Source: Saccoglossus kowalevskii (Eukaryota; Hemichordata; Enteropneusta; Harrimaniidae). Taken from it: a stretch of DNA of 36,780 nt. The translations under genes and the position numbers were made by a program. The notes under the pieces were generated by a model. The model was given only the letters and a program-made list of their open reading frames with translations, made no database searches and was not told the origin of the DNA. The stretch is taken from positions 379,742 to 416,521 of the forward strand of contig NW_003125886.1 of the NCBI RefSeq assembly GCF_000003605.2, written 5' to 3'. Positions 1 to 36,678 of this stretch are shown here, piece by piece (position 1 is the first letter of the stretch; each line of letters begins with the position of its first letter).

Positions 1-164
1 CCAGTTGAAACTGTACCTTAAAAGATCACTGTTGAGGGCACTTTTTAACTCAAAAATGAAGTTTTTTGCCAAAAAATGACACCCATGCTTTTTAATTCAA
101 CTACTTTACCTCGAAATTGTGTTTCACATTTTTTTGTTAATTTGTGTAATTTCTTCTATTCCAG

Positions 165-322
165 GACCAATGTTAATGTTTCCTCTGATATTTACTTAGA
201 AGACAAGAATGGAGGAGTGTTACTGGCGTCGAGGGTTAGTTCTGCGGGGTGTAGTATGAGAAATGCCAGGGGAGTATTTCTATGGCTGTCACCCGGTAAA
301 TATGAACTCACTACAGATCATG
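165..322 (+). CDS. GALC: GALC exon (third from last), lectin-domain segment
   Basis: The acceptor is a pyrimidine-rich run ending ttctattccag at 154-164, and the donor is ATG|gtaagt at 322/323. The exon enters with one base completing a codon, reads 52 codons and leaves one base (phase 1). It encodes a beta-strand-rich stretch including SSDIYLEDKNGGVLLASRV and GVFLWLSPGKYEL, corresponding to the human block with RGIFFWIF. The open frame extends into both flanking introns, but the splice signals and homology bound it here. Confidence 0.85.
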
Positions 323-1190
323 GTAAGTTGCCATTCACAGTCAGCTCTGAAATAAACTCTATCTCTCTAAAATTCTCTCTATCAATCTCTTACGCAACAC
401 TTCAATATTTGTAGGAACATTTTCAGTGATGTTTGTTTCGACTTGAGCAATTTCATTTCAAATTCTAGCATCCTCATCAAATATGGTAGGAATTTTGATA
501 TGAAAATGAGTGTTATTACTTTACATAGTTTGCTACCATTAAAACATGAACAAAATTTATTACAATAAATTATTCAAAGATTGTTGTGTGATGATTAACA
601 TACATGCATGTCATTAATATTAAAGGTTTTCACAGTGAAAGAAGGATGTGTGTACAAGAAAACATTCGCAAAATAATTTAAAAGGCGGCCATTTTGGAAC
701 ATTTTCCATAGGATTCTATGTAAACACATTATTGCATGGATACTAATATATTTAAAATTCTCCAATTTTTTAAGACAGCCGTACGTAACCCTCATAACAG
801 CTCACCGAAAACTAAACTACCGAGTATTCAAAACTATTCAAACTGGTAAACTATTCAAAACAAAAGCATATTTGATTAAATTTTTAGGTCGTTTTGCGGA
901 AAACTTAGTTTGATGACCCTGTATTTTTATTTCAAAATTTTAAACATTACAGTAAAACCTAACCCCTCTTGCTGGATTTCAGAGTACTTTTATAATGATA
1001 GGAAACTATCTTAAGGGATCACATGTTCACTGCTGGCGATTTTGATGATTCCATGACCTTAGAAATGTACATTTCATATTAATCTTTCATTTCTAGAGCG
1101 CTGGGATAAAATGAAGAGTGGAACATGTGAAATGCAGGCACAGAAATGGTACCGGGCATCTCTTTATGTAAAGGTAATCTAGTGGCGAGC

Positions 1191-1257
<67 letters not shown>

Positions 1258-2360
1258 AAAAGGTTTTGTTTCTCGTTGTAGAGAAAAATTATGGCGTGAT
1301 GCAGTTTTAATTTTTGTTTGTGCCAAGATTATTTAATACCAGCACTATATGTATTTGGCAGTTAATGTTTCTTATCTTAAAGGGGAACCGATACTATAAA
1401 TTGGGGCAAGATGGCCACTGCAATTAGTCTGCTAATCCGAACCAAGTAGATCAAATCGTGGCGGGTGCTCTGAGAAATGTGCCTTTTACAATGTTTAGAG
1501 ATCAAGCTGTGATTCCAAATACATTTCTACGAGGGTATGAATATGAACTCTAGTGATTACACTCGTCTGGTTGGGCTTTTGATGTATAAAAGTTGTTATT
1601 TTCGGTTGAAACATGCCGCGACCAGTAACAATTGTGAGTTTAAAATGGCGGCTAATGTATGCAAAATGCGTGTCAATCACAGTTTGAGTGTGCGAGCATA
1701 ATAAGCATTCATTTACTTAGTGGACAGAGATGGAGTTAATTACCCATGAGCACATGGTGCAATCCATGGGATTGAGCGGTTTCCCTTTAAATAATGCTTT
1801 CAAATGCACGCTTTGAAGGTTAGTTTGAGTTTGCATACTTTGGATTTTGTTGTTGTTGGTGTAAACAGAAAGTGTATATAGTTATAGTTGTATCTTTATC
1901 CTCGGCTGTGCGGTCAATATAAATCATATATGACTGAAACAAAATAAATTCATTTACAAATACATATTTACAAAAAATGTGCATAGCCAACTTCTCGTTG
2001 CCATTTACTGATACTGTATTTGGTCAGACCAATTTGTTTGCTAAAACCAAGGCATGTAAGGTTTCTATTTTTATTCCAAAATTTGTGCTTCATTATGATT
2101 GAACTGAATAAATTCAGAAATAATCTTAACAAACATGACGATGCATGTGACGACTAGAAACATGCATTTTCTGATCCTTGTTTTAGTTTACTGTTGCGCT
2201 TTTCTTTACCCAGGATTCTAAAGTCATTGCACATCTGAATGGTAAAAAGTTGTTTGATGTTAACATAGAAGTTGGATCATCCAAAGGATGGGCTGCGATA
2301 GGTACACTCGCTCACAATTATGCACAGTTTGACAACTTTAATATTGACCCAACAGGATAA
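165..2360 (+). CDS. GALC: Galactosylceramidase (GALC), 3' part of gene: three terminal coding exons
   Basis: GALC is the lysosomal glycoside hydrolase (family GH59) that removes galactose from galactosylceramide and related sphingolipids. Only the C-terminal lectin-like domain is in the window, as exons 165-322, 1097-1173 and 2214-2360. They join in phase (1, then 0) to give about 127 residues and end at TAA 2358-2360. Seen directly: GVFLWL, AQKWYRASLYVK and GWAAIGT...AQFDNF. These match the order and spacing of the human GALC C-terminus, whose last residues also run GWAAIGT...FAQFDNF followed by a few residues. The catalytic TIM barrel and signal peptide lie left of the window. The gene converges tail-to-tail with the FAM193 gene. 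Family assignment is confident from motif recall; orthology to human GALC is inferred. Confidence 0.88.
1097..1173 (+). CDS. GALC: GALC exon (second from last)
   Basis: The acceptor is ctttcatttctag ending at 1096, and the donor is AAG|gtaatc at 1173/1174. The first two bases complete a GAG codon with the preceding exon; 25 codons follow, ending in phase 0. It encodes ERWDKMKSGTCEM then QAQKWYRASLYVK, matching the human segment containing AKKWYTLTLTIK. The donor is followed only about 17 bp later by a long AT dinucleotide run. Confidence 0.85.
1191..1252. repeat. AT dinucleotide microsatellite in GALC intron
   Basis: About 30 uninterrupted or nearly uninterrupted TA units are followed by a run of about nine A residues. 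It lies immediately inside the intron after the GALC exon that ends at 1173. Such tracts are highly length-variable and often collapse in assembly. Confidence 0.95.
2214..2360 (+). CDS. GALC: GALC terminal coding exon
   Basis: The acceptor is ttttctttacccag ending at 2213. The exon reads 48 codons in phase 0 to TAA at 2358-2360. It encodes DSKVIAHLNGKKLFDVNIEV, then GWAAIGTLAHNYAQFDNF and a short tail NIDPTG. The human protein ends with the same GWAAIGT...AQFDNF signature and a similar short tail, so this is the true C-terminus. Confidence 0.88.
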   Translation, partial: DSKVIAHLNGKKLFDVNIEVGSSKGWAAIGTLAHNYAQFDNFNIDPTG

Positions 2361-2505
2361 CACAAAGCATATGCAATCAATTTACAGGAATCTACACGAC
2401 AATCGTGAGGACAGGATCTGCATTTTCTGTAATTTTAAACAGTGTCCTCTGTCTGTATACTGTAGTGACTACTGTACTTAAAAGCCGATTGTAATGAAAT
2501 ATTAA

Positions 2506-2511
2506 AATAAA
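2506..2511 (+). terminator. Candidate GALC polyadenylation signal AATAAA
   Basis: A canonical AATAAA lies 146 bp after the GALC stop codon, in an A-rich stretch. A second AATAAA at 2670-2675 is an alternative. Which is used cannot be told without transcript data. Confidence 0.5.
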
Positions 2512-4416
2512 TTGAAATGTACTTGGTACAATCTATCTGGTAATTACCATATTACTTTATGATATAGTATATATTATCTAATACTACTTTATTGGTTTGA
2601 AAGTCTATTGTTACACACATTATTCATCACAGGTATTTACCAGTTTGTATTTCTAAACATTGTTTTTGAAATAAAATGTACCGGTATTATACATCTGTCA
2701 CAGTAACGCTGCGTGTCTGTCATAAAAACCTCATATTATACATTTGTTATCGTAACACTATTAAAGTTACAGCATGCAGTAATTTGCAGTATTACATTAA
2801 GTATTTATATACTTCACTGCAGAATTAAAACAGAAAATGCGGAGAAAGAAAATTTTTTTAATTTAATGTATACATGTACCATTTTTTAAAATAAGACTTA
2901 TTTTGACAATTTATCTAAGTTACCATATTTTGCTTCTGAATATCAGAGACAAAATCAACCACGAAACAGTTGTCAAATTTAGAACAAGTCTAAAAATCCA
3001 ATAGGCAGCATTTTTCTGTATGCACAGTTCAACTGTGTTTCATCCAGTCTTATGAGTGGGTAGCATACATCAATTGTCTTACTTTATAAGTGTTTTGTGT
3101 TGCACTAGACTGCTATATTCTTGACTATAGACTGACATCCATATCAAACTTGCCAGTGGACACCTTTGGGAATTTCACTTGCAGAGCAATGAAACAAAAT
3201 TTACTCTGGGCAGATATTGTACTTTTAATTTTTTGTTTATGAAGACAGGCAATTTTTTGCATTATACACGAGTATTTGAGAAAATTCTGATATAAATGTA
3301 ATGTTTGGGGAAAATATTACATTTCAACATTTTGTTTGAATTCTTGAGAATGCCTAGTGTAACCAATCTAAATATAAACTATCGGTAACATCAGGGAATA
3401 TGTCCGTTTTTCTGTAGAAGTAAAACAAGCCATTTAGATGAGTTTGTGCAATAGAGAAAGCAGAAATCGTTCAGCTACCAACTCAGAACTTGTCAATATA
3501 TAATGTTAGTCTAAAGTTTGATCTAAAATGGCAGAAATGCATATTTAGCTTCCAAGCTGTATTATGTGTTAATATGCACTGAATTGACATCAGCAGTTAC
3601 GAAATTCGCGAGTTAGAACCAGACTGATTTTTTTTTCTTCCTGAAATACCTAAATTTCAGACATGCACCAAATCCTGCTTTAGAACACACTCATCATAAC
3701 TATCCTAGGAAGTATGCAATGTTCTATGTTTGCGCGAGATTCAATGGTCTTGTTGATGCCCAAAGCTGCTGAAAATTTGATCACAGCCGAATATACCTAC
3801 TAGTATATATAATTGTTGCTTTTGGTACATAGCACATACTACATCATAAATACTAATAAAATATAGTAGATAATACTGCTCCAAAGTGAATGCCATTCAG
3901 CCATCTTGAATATGATCACAACACAAATACATGTGCAAAGGTACGACACAATGTATGGTGTATTTGGTCAAGGCTTACAGGTGCAAATGCATAGAAATGA
4001 AATAATAAGTTACCATTTTCAAACTTTGTCAGAGAACGGATTTAGAAGCGACTAAACTACACAGTGTAGTAAGCATCCCACACAGTTATATCTTAAGAAA
4101 TAGCACAATTTTATTTGCATATCATCAATGTAAACATTAAAACAAGTAATCTACATTGTAGAGTATGATGCCATATCAACACAGCAGAAAAGTTTAAAAA
4201 GAACAGCTCAATAATTACCGGGGTATTGACTTGTAATGAGCAATACCATGCGTAATAACGGTATTTCAAAACTAACGTAAACGACTCAGTTCAGTCAAAC
4301 TAACTCTACTTTTCTAATACAATACGCTATAATGCCACAACTTACAAATCCTCCAATGTGAGTGATTTCACATCCGTTCATACCATCACCAGTACACGCG
4401 TTTCGCAAAGATATAT
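2512..4416. other. Intergenic region between convergent GALC and FAM193 3' ends
   Basis: About 1.9 kb of AT-rich sequence with no open frame or splice-bounded exon that I can support on either strand, no RNA gene and no clear repeat. It separates the two tail-to-tail genes. The 3' UTRs of both may extend into it. Confidence 0.6.
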
Positions 4417-4422
4417 TTTATT
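4417..4422 (-). terminator. Candidate FAM193 polyadenylation signal (AATAAA on - strand)
   Basis: TTTATT on the + strand reads AATAAA on the - strand, about 280 bp past the FAM193 stop codon. A second copy at 4110-4115 is an alternative distal signal. Confidence 0.45.
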
Positions 4423-4700
4423 TTCATTCAAATATAGGAAATATATTCCTTCAAGCTTTCATCACAGTATAAACTATGCAATATATATTTACCGACTAGC
4501 CCTTCATGTAAGACCAAAGCCAGAATTAAACTAACCTAACATAAAATCACAGTTGATTACTACCATTGGACCATTTCACTTACATTAAGCTAAAATTCAA
4601 AGAAATATTCAAGACACTTTTTGGTGCTCCTTGTCCAAGTTTTGTATGAATTAAAAATAGTTTTGCTGAGTCTTACATGAAGGGACCCAAGTTGATATAC

Positions 4701-29978
<25,278 letters not shown>

Positions 29979-30150
29979 AGCTAGTGACTTTATGGAGGCT
30001 CAAATTGTGAAATGTATCATAAAGTTCCCTCTAAACAGCGAAAAAACAATCGAACGTTATTGTTTTTTACCAAACTTGTCAAATTTCGAACCACTGTAAA
30101 AATATTTCAATATTCAACATGGCGAAGGTAAATATTTCCCATAATGCCAT
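29979..30150. promoter_or_regulatory. Probable FAM193 core promoter / 5' UTR, possibly bidirectional
   Basis: Immediately upstream of the FAM193 start (- strand). AACATGGCGAAG at 30116-30127 resembles the YY1 site AAnATGGCGGC. TTCCCATAATGCC at 30135-30147 resembles the ZNF143/SBS core CCCAnAATGC. These elements co-occur in promoters of housekeeping genes, often bidirectional ones. No TATA box at a fitting position. Transcription start not determined. Confidence 0.45.
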
Positions 30151-31892
30151 TCAGTCAAAGACTCCCGAGTGAGGGCGCTTTCGACGAAGGAAAAAAAGAT
30201 TTCTCAAACACGTGATGGAATACTGGCGGACTTGATTACATTACAGATTCATTTTGGAAAAAATAATTCACACAGTATTTTAATACAGTATTTATTTATT
30301 TATGAATATTTGTATTTGTTTACAATATGTGGCTTTTGTAGGATGATTCATTCGGATAATATCATAGAGGTTTCTGACCATACAAGCTCAACTGCAAAAG
30401 TTACGAACTTGATTGATAAATTAAACTGAAAATTTGTGCAAGATTAGGTGAAACACTTCTATTGACACAGCTATATTAATACAGAATGGATGTTTGTTTT
30501 CTTATACCTGAAGCAATTAAAAAAGGACGATAATTACCTTTTTCTTTTCATTTATAAAGCATTATAATTCTTAGTAATTGCGTTTATTCTTCAATAACAT
30601 ACATACAGATGTTAACTCCTAAACAACTGAAACGCAACTGCTCAAAACGAGCGCAAAAACATACAAAATTGCCATAGATCGCGTCAAGTAACATTTTTTA
30701 GGGCGGAAGGTGTTCCCGTTGACCGACTACATTATGGTGTTTACTCCGACGTTCGAAACAGATATTGGCCAAATTAAAGCAGGGTGTGCTAGTTTCTCAT
30801 AGCATTACATGCAAAAAATGAAATATATATAATAATGAAAAAAGATCGATAAATCAAATGATTCCTCTCTACATAGTTATTAAGGGCGATTATTAAATAT
30901 CAAGACGACCATACTCATTAAGAGAATACTCTAGTATGTGTGCTTAATCTTATAAATAATCCAATAATCCGATACACAGTGTATCGGCCATTTGAGTTTA
31001 TAAATATTTAAATTTATAACGTACATGCATTTGTTTACTTTAGTAAATATGATATTGTTTTGTCTAGGTGATTTTTTCAGAAGTTCGTACTACACATGAC
31101 TTTTTTTTCAGAAGTTCGTTTCTGCCGCGTATGTCAGAGCCACGTCACGGTCCGATCTCATACACAGTGTGACTGCCGCTTGAGTTCATAAATATGTACG
31201 TTTATGAATAATGTACAACGTACACGCATTTGTTTACTTCAGTGTATAGATCAAAGAAATCATTTTTTTCCAACGTGATTTTTTTTCACAAGTTCGTATC
31301 TCTGCTTGACTTTTTCACAAGTTCGTATCCAAAAACTCAATTTTTATAGCGCATTTTATACGCAACGAGGATTGAATTTTAAAAGAATTTTTCATTTTAA
31401 TAATGGGGCGAAAATTAGTTCGAAGTCCATACTTTTTTTCTGACATTTGGAAACAGATTCATAACTGAGAGGGCGCTTCGAGATACCTTGTTATCAAAGT
31501 TTCGTATTCTAAAATAATAATAAAATCGCGTGAAATTACTGTTTCTAGACACCACACGCCCGTTTTCTGTTATCTGACAACCGTTATGTAATAATGTTAT
31601 TTCAATAATAAAAGTGTCGTAAGTCTGTCACTGGAGTGGGGCGGGATAAGCCATTTGATCGGAGGGGTGAGCTTCTGAAATTGGATGCTGCGTTGCCGTG
31701 TTGTGCGACCTTGTATATGAGTGTATGAATGTATGTTTATAAGGACACTAACTAAACCGATATTGGGTGGGTTTACTTCCAGGGAATTGGCGTTAGGGAT
31801 CAAACATAACCTGTGATGAAGCATTGTATTCCAGCGACCGACTTTTGATTTCAATCTTTGACCTTTCACACATATCTCGTGAAATGACTAAA
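30151..31892. other. Upstream region of FAM193, no gene supported
   Basis: AT-rich, with small open frames lacking splice or homology support. It contains a diverged direct duplication (30971-31330) and ends in the candidate TCTCGCGA promoter. Confidence 0.5.
30971..31330. repeat. Diverged direct duplication, ~190-bp period
   Basis: Two tandem copies begin ATACACAGTG (30972 and 31160) and share gcc-tttgagtt-ataaatat, aacgtacatgcatttgtttactt, gtgattttt-tca and aagttcgta in order. The piece ttttttcagaagttcgt is itself repeated within each copy. Confidence 0.75.
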
Positions 31893-31900
31893 TCTCGCGA
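31893..31900. promoter_or_regulatory. TCTCGCGA core-promoter motif
   Basis: An exact match to the palindromic TCTCGCGAGA-type element found at CpG/housekeeping promoters in animals. A related atctcgtga lies 20 bp upstream. It sits about 120 bp before the candidate first exon on the + strand. Confidence 0.4.
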
Positions 31901-32019
31901 TATTTGGTAAGGTCCATACTCATAGTGACTGGGAAGAAACTGTTTTGGCTGCAGAATCTACTGTTTTGATTGATAAATTGCCCGCGTCTTCATACATCAG
32001 AGACGAAACTGGCCTCTTC

Positions 32020-32058
32020 ATGTACCTAACAAAAATACTATCGTCAGAAATGAGTGAG
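32020..32058 (+). CDS. Candidate first coding exon of an unidentified + strand gene
   Basis: In-frame ATGs at 32020 and 32050 precede a strong donor GAG|gtaaga at 32058/32059. The encoded start would be MYLTKILSSEMSE or just MSE. The frame is also open further upstream (back to about 31885), so the start is not certain. The phase-0 end matches the phase of the exon at 36679. Not recognised; evidence is the promoter motif, the donor and phase compatibility only. Confidence 0.3.
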
Positions 32059-34479
32059 GTAAGAAAATGTTACGGTTCTGTATCATTACTGCATGATGTG
32101 TAGAGTTAGCAAGTCTTGTTGTGAGTGGAGATGAGAACTCAGTTTGAACTGTTCGATTGGCGGCGGTATTTTTTTCTCGTGACCGTATCTGGTCGGCGAT
32201 TGGCATCATCTTTTGATTGACAACTCATAAAAGGATGAAAACAAGTATCTAAACAGAATATGAAAATTGAAATTCCGTTATCACCAGACGCAAATAAAGA
32301 GCTGTGAACCGCTGCTAATCCTGTTGTAGGTCGAGGTTGCTCTATTATTCATAGGAAGGATAGACATTTCCCACACACCGATTTACTGAATCAGCATCAC
32401 GCCACATTCTCGTATAAAATATGGGTTTGGCAATTCACTGCATGTTTTCAACGCATTTCACATTTACTGTAAAAAAAGGGGGAACAAATCTGAATTGTAG
32501 CTTTTTTGCCATTTTTGTAAAGGTCATTTTGAATTATGAATGCATACCCCCACCCACCAGAGTCGCAGTTTTTTGTGGATTCAGGGTCTAGTTTTTAGTG
32601 GTTAGTATATGCTGAACTTTTAGGACACAGACTCAACTAATATATAGAAGAAAAAGGATAATAAGTAGTCTGAAATAAGTCACTGACACCGCAAAACCAC
32701 AACTAATGGCACCTCATATTTGAATAATGTAGTACCATTTTCATATAACTTGTTACTAACTTGTTATATTTTATTTTTCTGTATTGATTAATATTTCTTC
32801 TGCTATATACTGAAAGAAATGTATATTTCTAAAGATGCAATAAACAATTATTATTATTATTATAACGGGGCACAGCAGCACACTAACTGTATCAGTACCA
32901 GTAAAACTGGAAATAGACTATTTTGTTGTTCGCTGCAAAATCCTATGTTGTGCATGAATTGAACATAAAAACAGGAAAAACAAAGGTTATATCATTCTAA
33001 TGACACTAAAACATCTCGTGGGTTTTTGTCAAAACCGAAAATATTGTTTGGGTGTTTCTATGCTTAGTAATATTCTATACACGTTTGATGGTGGTAAATT
33101 TTGCTAGAAGAAGTGTATTTATGAAAAAAAAAGATTTTTGCAGCAGACCTTCAGTCAGTGAAAGGAAAATCACCTGTTCATGCAGAGTCACGATAAGTGA
33201 GATCAATGCCTGGTGTTTGACCTGTGCATGAAAGCCAATGTGTCTAACTCCTGTGTCAAATACAGATATGCAAATGTTTAAATTCATACCACAATTTATT
33301 ACAGTAAAGGGCATAAAGCTATGATCATTTACATTTTTTTAAAACAAAATGGATGTTAGAATTCAAATTGACTAATCCGCAAATGGTATTGGGTCGTCAT
33401 CGTTAATTCTAGTTAATATTAATAAGAAAGTTCAACATTATCCAATCATCAAGTGCTCCATTTTGAATACTAGTATGTGAACAGTCACAGTTTCTATATC
33501 ATGTGAAAGCATGTGTGCGCATTATGGGCGTAGACAATGTTTAGCTCTTCAGCCAAACACTGTTGAATATTTGAATTTGAATGAAAATTATGATTAGCTT
33601 TCACAATTTTTTATAAATACATTTATAAGCAAAGCCCTTGCTTTGTGCCTTTCACTGTAGTGTCATTTCATGTATACTTTATGCAATTTGATTGTTGTGG
33701 TTGATATCTAACTGTTTGATAATATCAATGACAATAAACCATTGTCTTTGATAATATCAATAAGTTGACTTCTTGAATTGTTTGTGGCCAGCCATTATTG
33801 TTTATAGTGCACATTTACAGTTCTTAGCAAGATAGACTATGACTTGAATGCCAAAGATTATTTTCCTCATAAATACTATCTATTATCCTCTGAAGGTATT
33901 GGTCCTGGATAGTTCATGGCTAAACATTAAACCTGTTGATTCAGGCTGCCAAGCACTGTGGTACTATTTTTTTCTATTGGAAGCGGACGTAGACCAAACT
34001 TTTATTGTACATAAATGAGAAAACATTATTACGACTTATTTTGAATATATGCACACTTAATTTACAGAAATACATGCAGTACTAATAGAGAAAATATGTA
34101 GCATAAAAAAAAATGTTTTTTTTTTTTTTTTTTCTGCATACAAAGATACAATCCCAACTTAGACACAGTAACACTGACTATAGTAACTCTGGGTCACTAT
34201 GTGTTATATAACAATCTCTACAATCTTCCAGCCTCCCACTTCTAGACTGTTTTTGTGGGTTCTGAGCTTTGATAACACAGAAGTCAACTAATAAGAATTG
34301 TCATATTACTCGTATTTACATTTTTACAGAAGTCAGACATTAATAAATAGTTTGGTTTTCACTTTTTGTTCAATGGCACTGCGTAGTAAGGTGATTGACC
34401 AGAAAATTGTGGCAGTGGTACTATTGTGTAAAGCACAAAGACCTATGGAAAGGAGATTGACCTACTCAGTGCTGCTTGT
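32059..34479. other. Intron-like or intergenic sequence, no feature supported
   Basis: AT-rich. It holds a short TTA/ATT microsatellite after AATAAACAATT (about 32839-32863, retroposon-tail-like), a direct repeat of tttgataatatcaat near 33715-33763 and a poly-T run (34113-34133). No supportable exon. Confidence 0.5.
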
Positions 34480-35575
34480 ATAATAAGCTTATTCCTTGTA
34501 CCCAACCACTATTAGTGCTCCTTACATAATAGGTTTAACCATATTACTCATTCAATTTCAGTGTTCCTTACATAATAGGCTTATTCCTGTTATATAGCCA
34601 ATATTGGTGCTTTTTACATAATAAGCTCATTCCTGGTACCCAGCCAATCTCTGCATTTCTTACATAATAGGCTTAACCCTGTAATCCAGCCAATCTCAGA
34701 GCTTCTTGCATATTAATATTCTTTTCTCTGTTATTCAGCCAATCTCAGTGTTCCTTACATAAAAAAGGCTTATCCCTCTTATCCAGCCAATCTCTCTTAC
34801 ATGATAAGCTTATCCCTCTTATCCAACCAATCTTAGTCTTCCTCACGTGATAAGCTTATTCCTCTTATCCAGCCAATCTCAGTGCTCCTTACATAATACT
34901 TCTTATCCCCATTATCGAGCCAATCTGTGTTCCTTGCATAAAAAAGGCTTATCCCTCTTATCCTGCCAATAAGCTTATCCCTCTTATCCAGCCAATAAGC
35001 TTATCCCTCTTATCCAGCCAATAAGCTTATCCCTCTTATCCAGCCAATAAGCTTATCCCTCTTATCCAGCCAATCTCAGTGTTCCTTACATGATCAGGTT
35101 ATTCCTGTTACCCAGCCAAACAGTGCTCCTCACATACTTCTTTATCCCTCTTATCCAGCCAATCTCGGTGCTTCTTAAATAATAAGCTCATCTCTGTTAC
35201 CCAGCCAATCTTAATGTCCCTTACATAAAAAGGCTTATTCATCTTATCCAGCCAATCTTTGTGTTCTTTACATAATAAGCATATTCCTGGTACCCAGCCA
35301 ATCTCAATGCTTCTTACATAATAGGCTTATTTCATTTATCCAGCCAATCTCAGTGCTTTTTACATACTGTAAAATACTTTTATTTTAGCTGGAATTAATT
35401 TTCGCTGAATTTTCGACAAGTTGAATGTAAAATATAGAAAAAAAAGTATATTCGCTAGATTTTATTTTCACTGAATCATTCCTTTAGCGAAAATTAATTC
35501 CAAGCGAAAATAAAGTATTCTACAGTAATAAGCTTTGGCGTTTCTTACATAATAGGATTATCCATGTTATCCTGC
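34480..35575. repeat. Degenerate ~46-bp tandem repeat with a 26-bp sub-array, split by a MITE
   Basis: The repeating consensus is approximately agccaatctcagtgctcctt, then acataataggcttattcctg, then ttatcc. About twenty diverged copies vary in length. At 34971-35074 there are four perfect copies of a 26-bp subunit starting AAGCTTATCCCTCTTATCCA, a recent local amplification. The MITE at 35365-35527 interrupts the array, which resumes for about one unit after it. Confidence 0.88.
35365..35527. mobile_element. TA-flanked MITE (family 1) inserted in the ~46-bp satellite
   Basis: 163 bp, starting TACTGTAAAATACTTTTATT and ending aaataaagtattctacagta. The interior attcgctagattttattttc and tcgacaagttgaatgtaaaa match, in inverted orientation, the copy at 17039-17199. 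Satellite-like sequence lies on both sides, so insertion came after satellite formation. Confidence 0.85.
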
Positions 35576-36089
35576 AACAACATTATAAACTGTCTATTCA
35601 ACTTCATGTTGTCTGTCATGACTCCTCTGCAATCTTAGTTTTTTTATTAATATTTTGCACCCAGTTCCCATAATTTTAAAGAAATAACAAATACAGAACA
35701 CTAAATTAGGATGTCTGCAAATTCATTCAGTTTCGTCTAATTGTCTATTGATCAAGAAAATAGTTTGATGGTCTTGCATGTCAGTGTCAACCTTTTGCAG
35801 TCTCTGAACTTGGTAACCGTCTAGATAGTCTATTTGTTGGTATATCACTTATTTTCCCCAAAAATATCAGTGCACTGATTGAAATAGGTTATATCTATGT
35901 TAATTTGTCTGTATACATTACAATTAGTGAGAAAACATTTTTTTTAGCAGTCTAGTTGTGACATCAAGTACACATGGCATGCCACCCAGTTCAAATAACG
36001 CTATTTTCAACAATTGGTTCCAAAAAATAATTGGTCTATATGCATGTGTATTCCTGGTTTTCACAAAGCAGTGTGAGTAAAATGATGTC

Positions 36090-36300
36090 ATACAGTACAG
36101 TTCTCGCGGAAGCTTTGGCTTCACTTCACCATCAGCTTCGCTTCAGCGTCGCATCATTATGGCATTGTTATGGCTTCAGCATCGCTTCAATGTCGCGACA
36201 TAAAAAGTTGAGGCGGTCATCGCTTCGCTTCGCTTCATTGTGGCCTCATTATGGTGACAATGTGGCATCAGCATCACTTCATCAAACAAAGAAGTACAGA
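36090..36300. repeat. Imperfect GCTTCR / ATTATGGC simple repeat
   Basis: Degenerate recurrence of gcttcacttc, gcttcgcttc, gcatcattatggc and similar words. This produces an open + frame without homology; low-complexity rather than coding in my reading. Confidence 0.5.
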
Positions 36301-36678
36301 ACTCATTTCGCCCAAGCACTCGCCCGCTTCCGCTTTTCAATTAATTGCTCGCTTTTGCGACCGCTTGTTGAATTTCCGCTTTATTTTCGACTGTGCAAAA
36401 ATTCGGACAACTAACAATTTTCTGGTTTTCATAGATCACGGTTACTAGTTTAGTAACCGTGCATAGATGTTGAACAACCGTCAAAAGTTCAAATACTTTT
36501 TGTTTTAACTATCAATAATTATATGCACGCAATCTGATCCTTTGACCTAGATTTGGCTGGGAATGACTATTTTATTTTAAACAATGTATTTCAACAGAAG
36601 TACGACATGGTTGTCTGGGTTTCTTTTCCTGACTGTGTTGAGTTTACGATTTGTATAATTATTGTTATTTCCCCCAAG

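Noticed and set aside
30341-30429. Acceptor-like ttttgtag followed by a 28-codon frame MIHSDNIIEVSDHTSS...
   Set aside because: Possible small exon, but it ends quickly, has no donor or recognised homology, and in phase with the upstream ATGGCGAAG donor it reads into a stop.
31597-31869. 90-codon - strand frame
   Set aside because: No homology or start context; it overlaps the upstream side of the TCTCGCGA promoter candidate.
32330-32387. Acceptor-like tgttgtag with an open stretch VEVALLFIGRID
   Set aside because: In phase with the exon ending at 32058 it stops after about 19 codons without a donor; likely fortuitous.
33918-33998. Possible exon after gttgattcag reading AAKHCGTIFFYWKRT
   Set aside because: Short, followed by a stop and lacking a convincing donor.
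34298-34483. 61-codon + strand frame including MALRSKVIDQKIVAVVLL
   Set aside because: No splice signals of quality, no homology, and it merges into the satellite at its end.
36031-36414. 127-codon + strand frame
   Set aside because: Composed largely of the GCTTCR-type simple repeat; composition-driven and without recognisable protein features.
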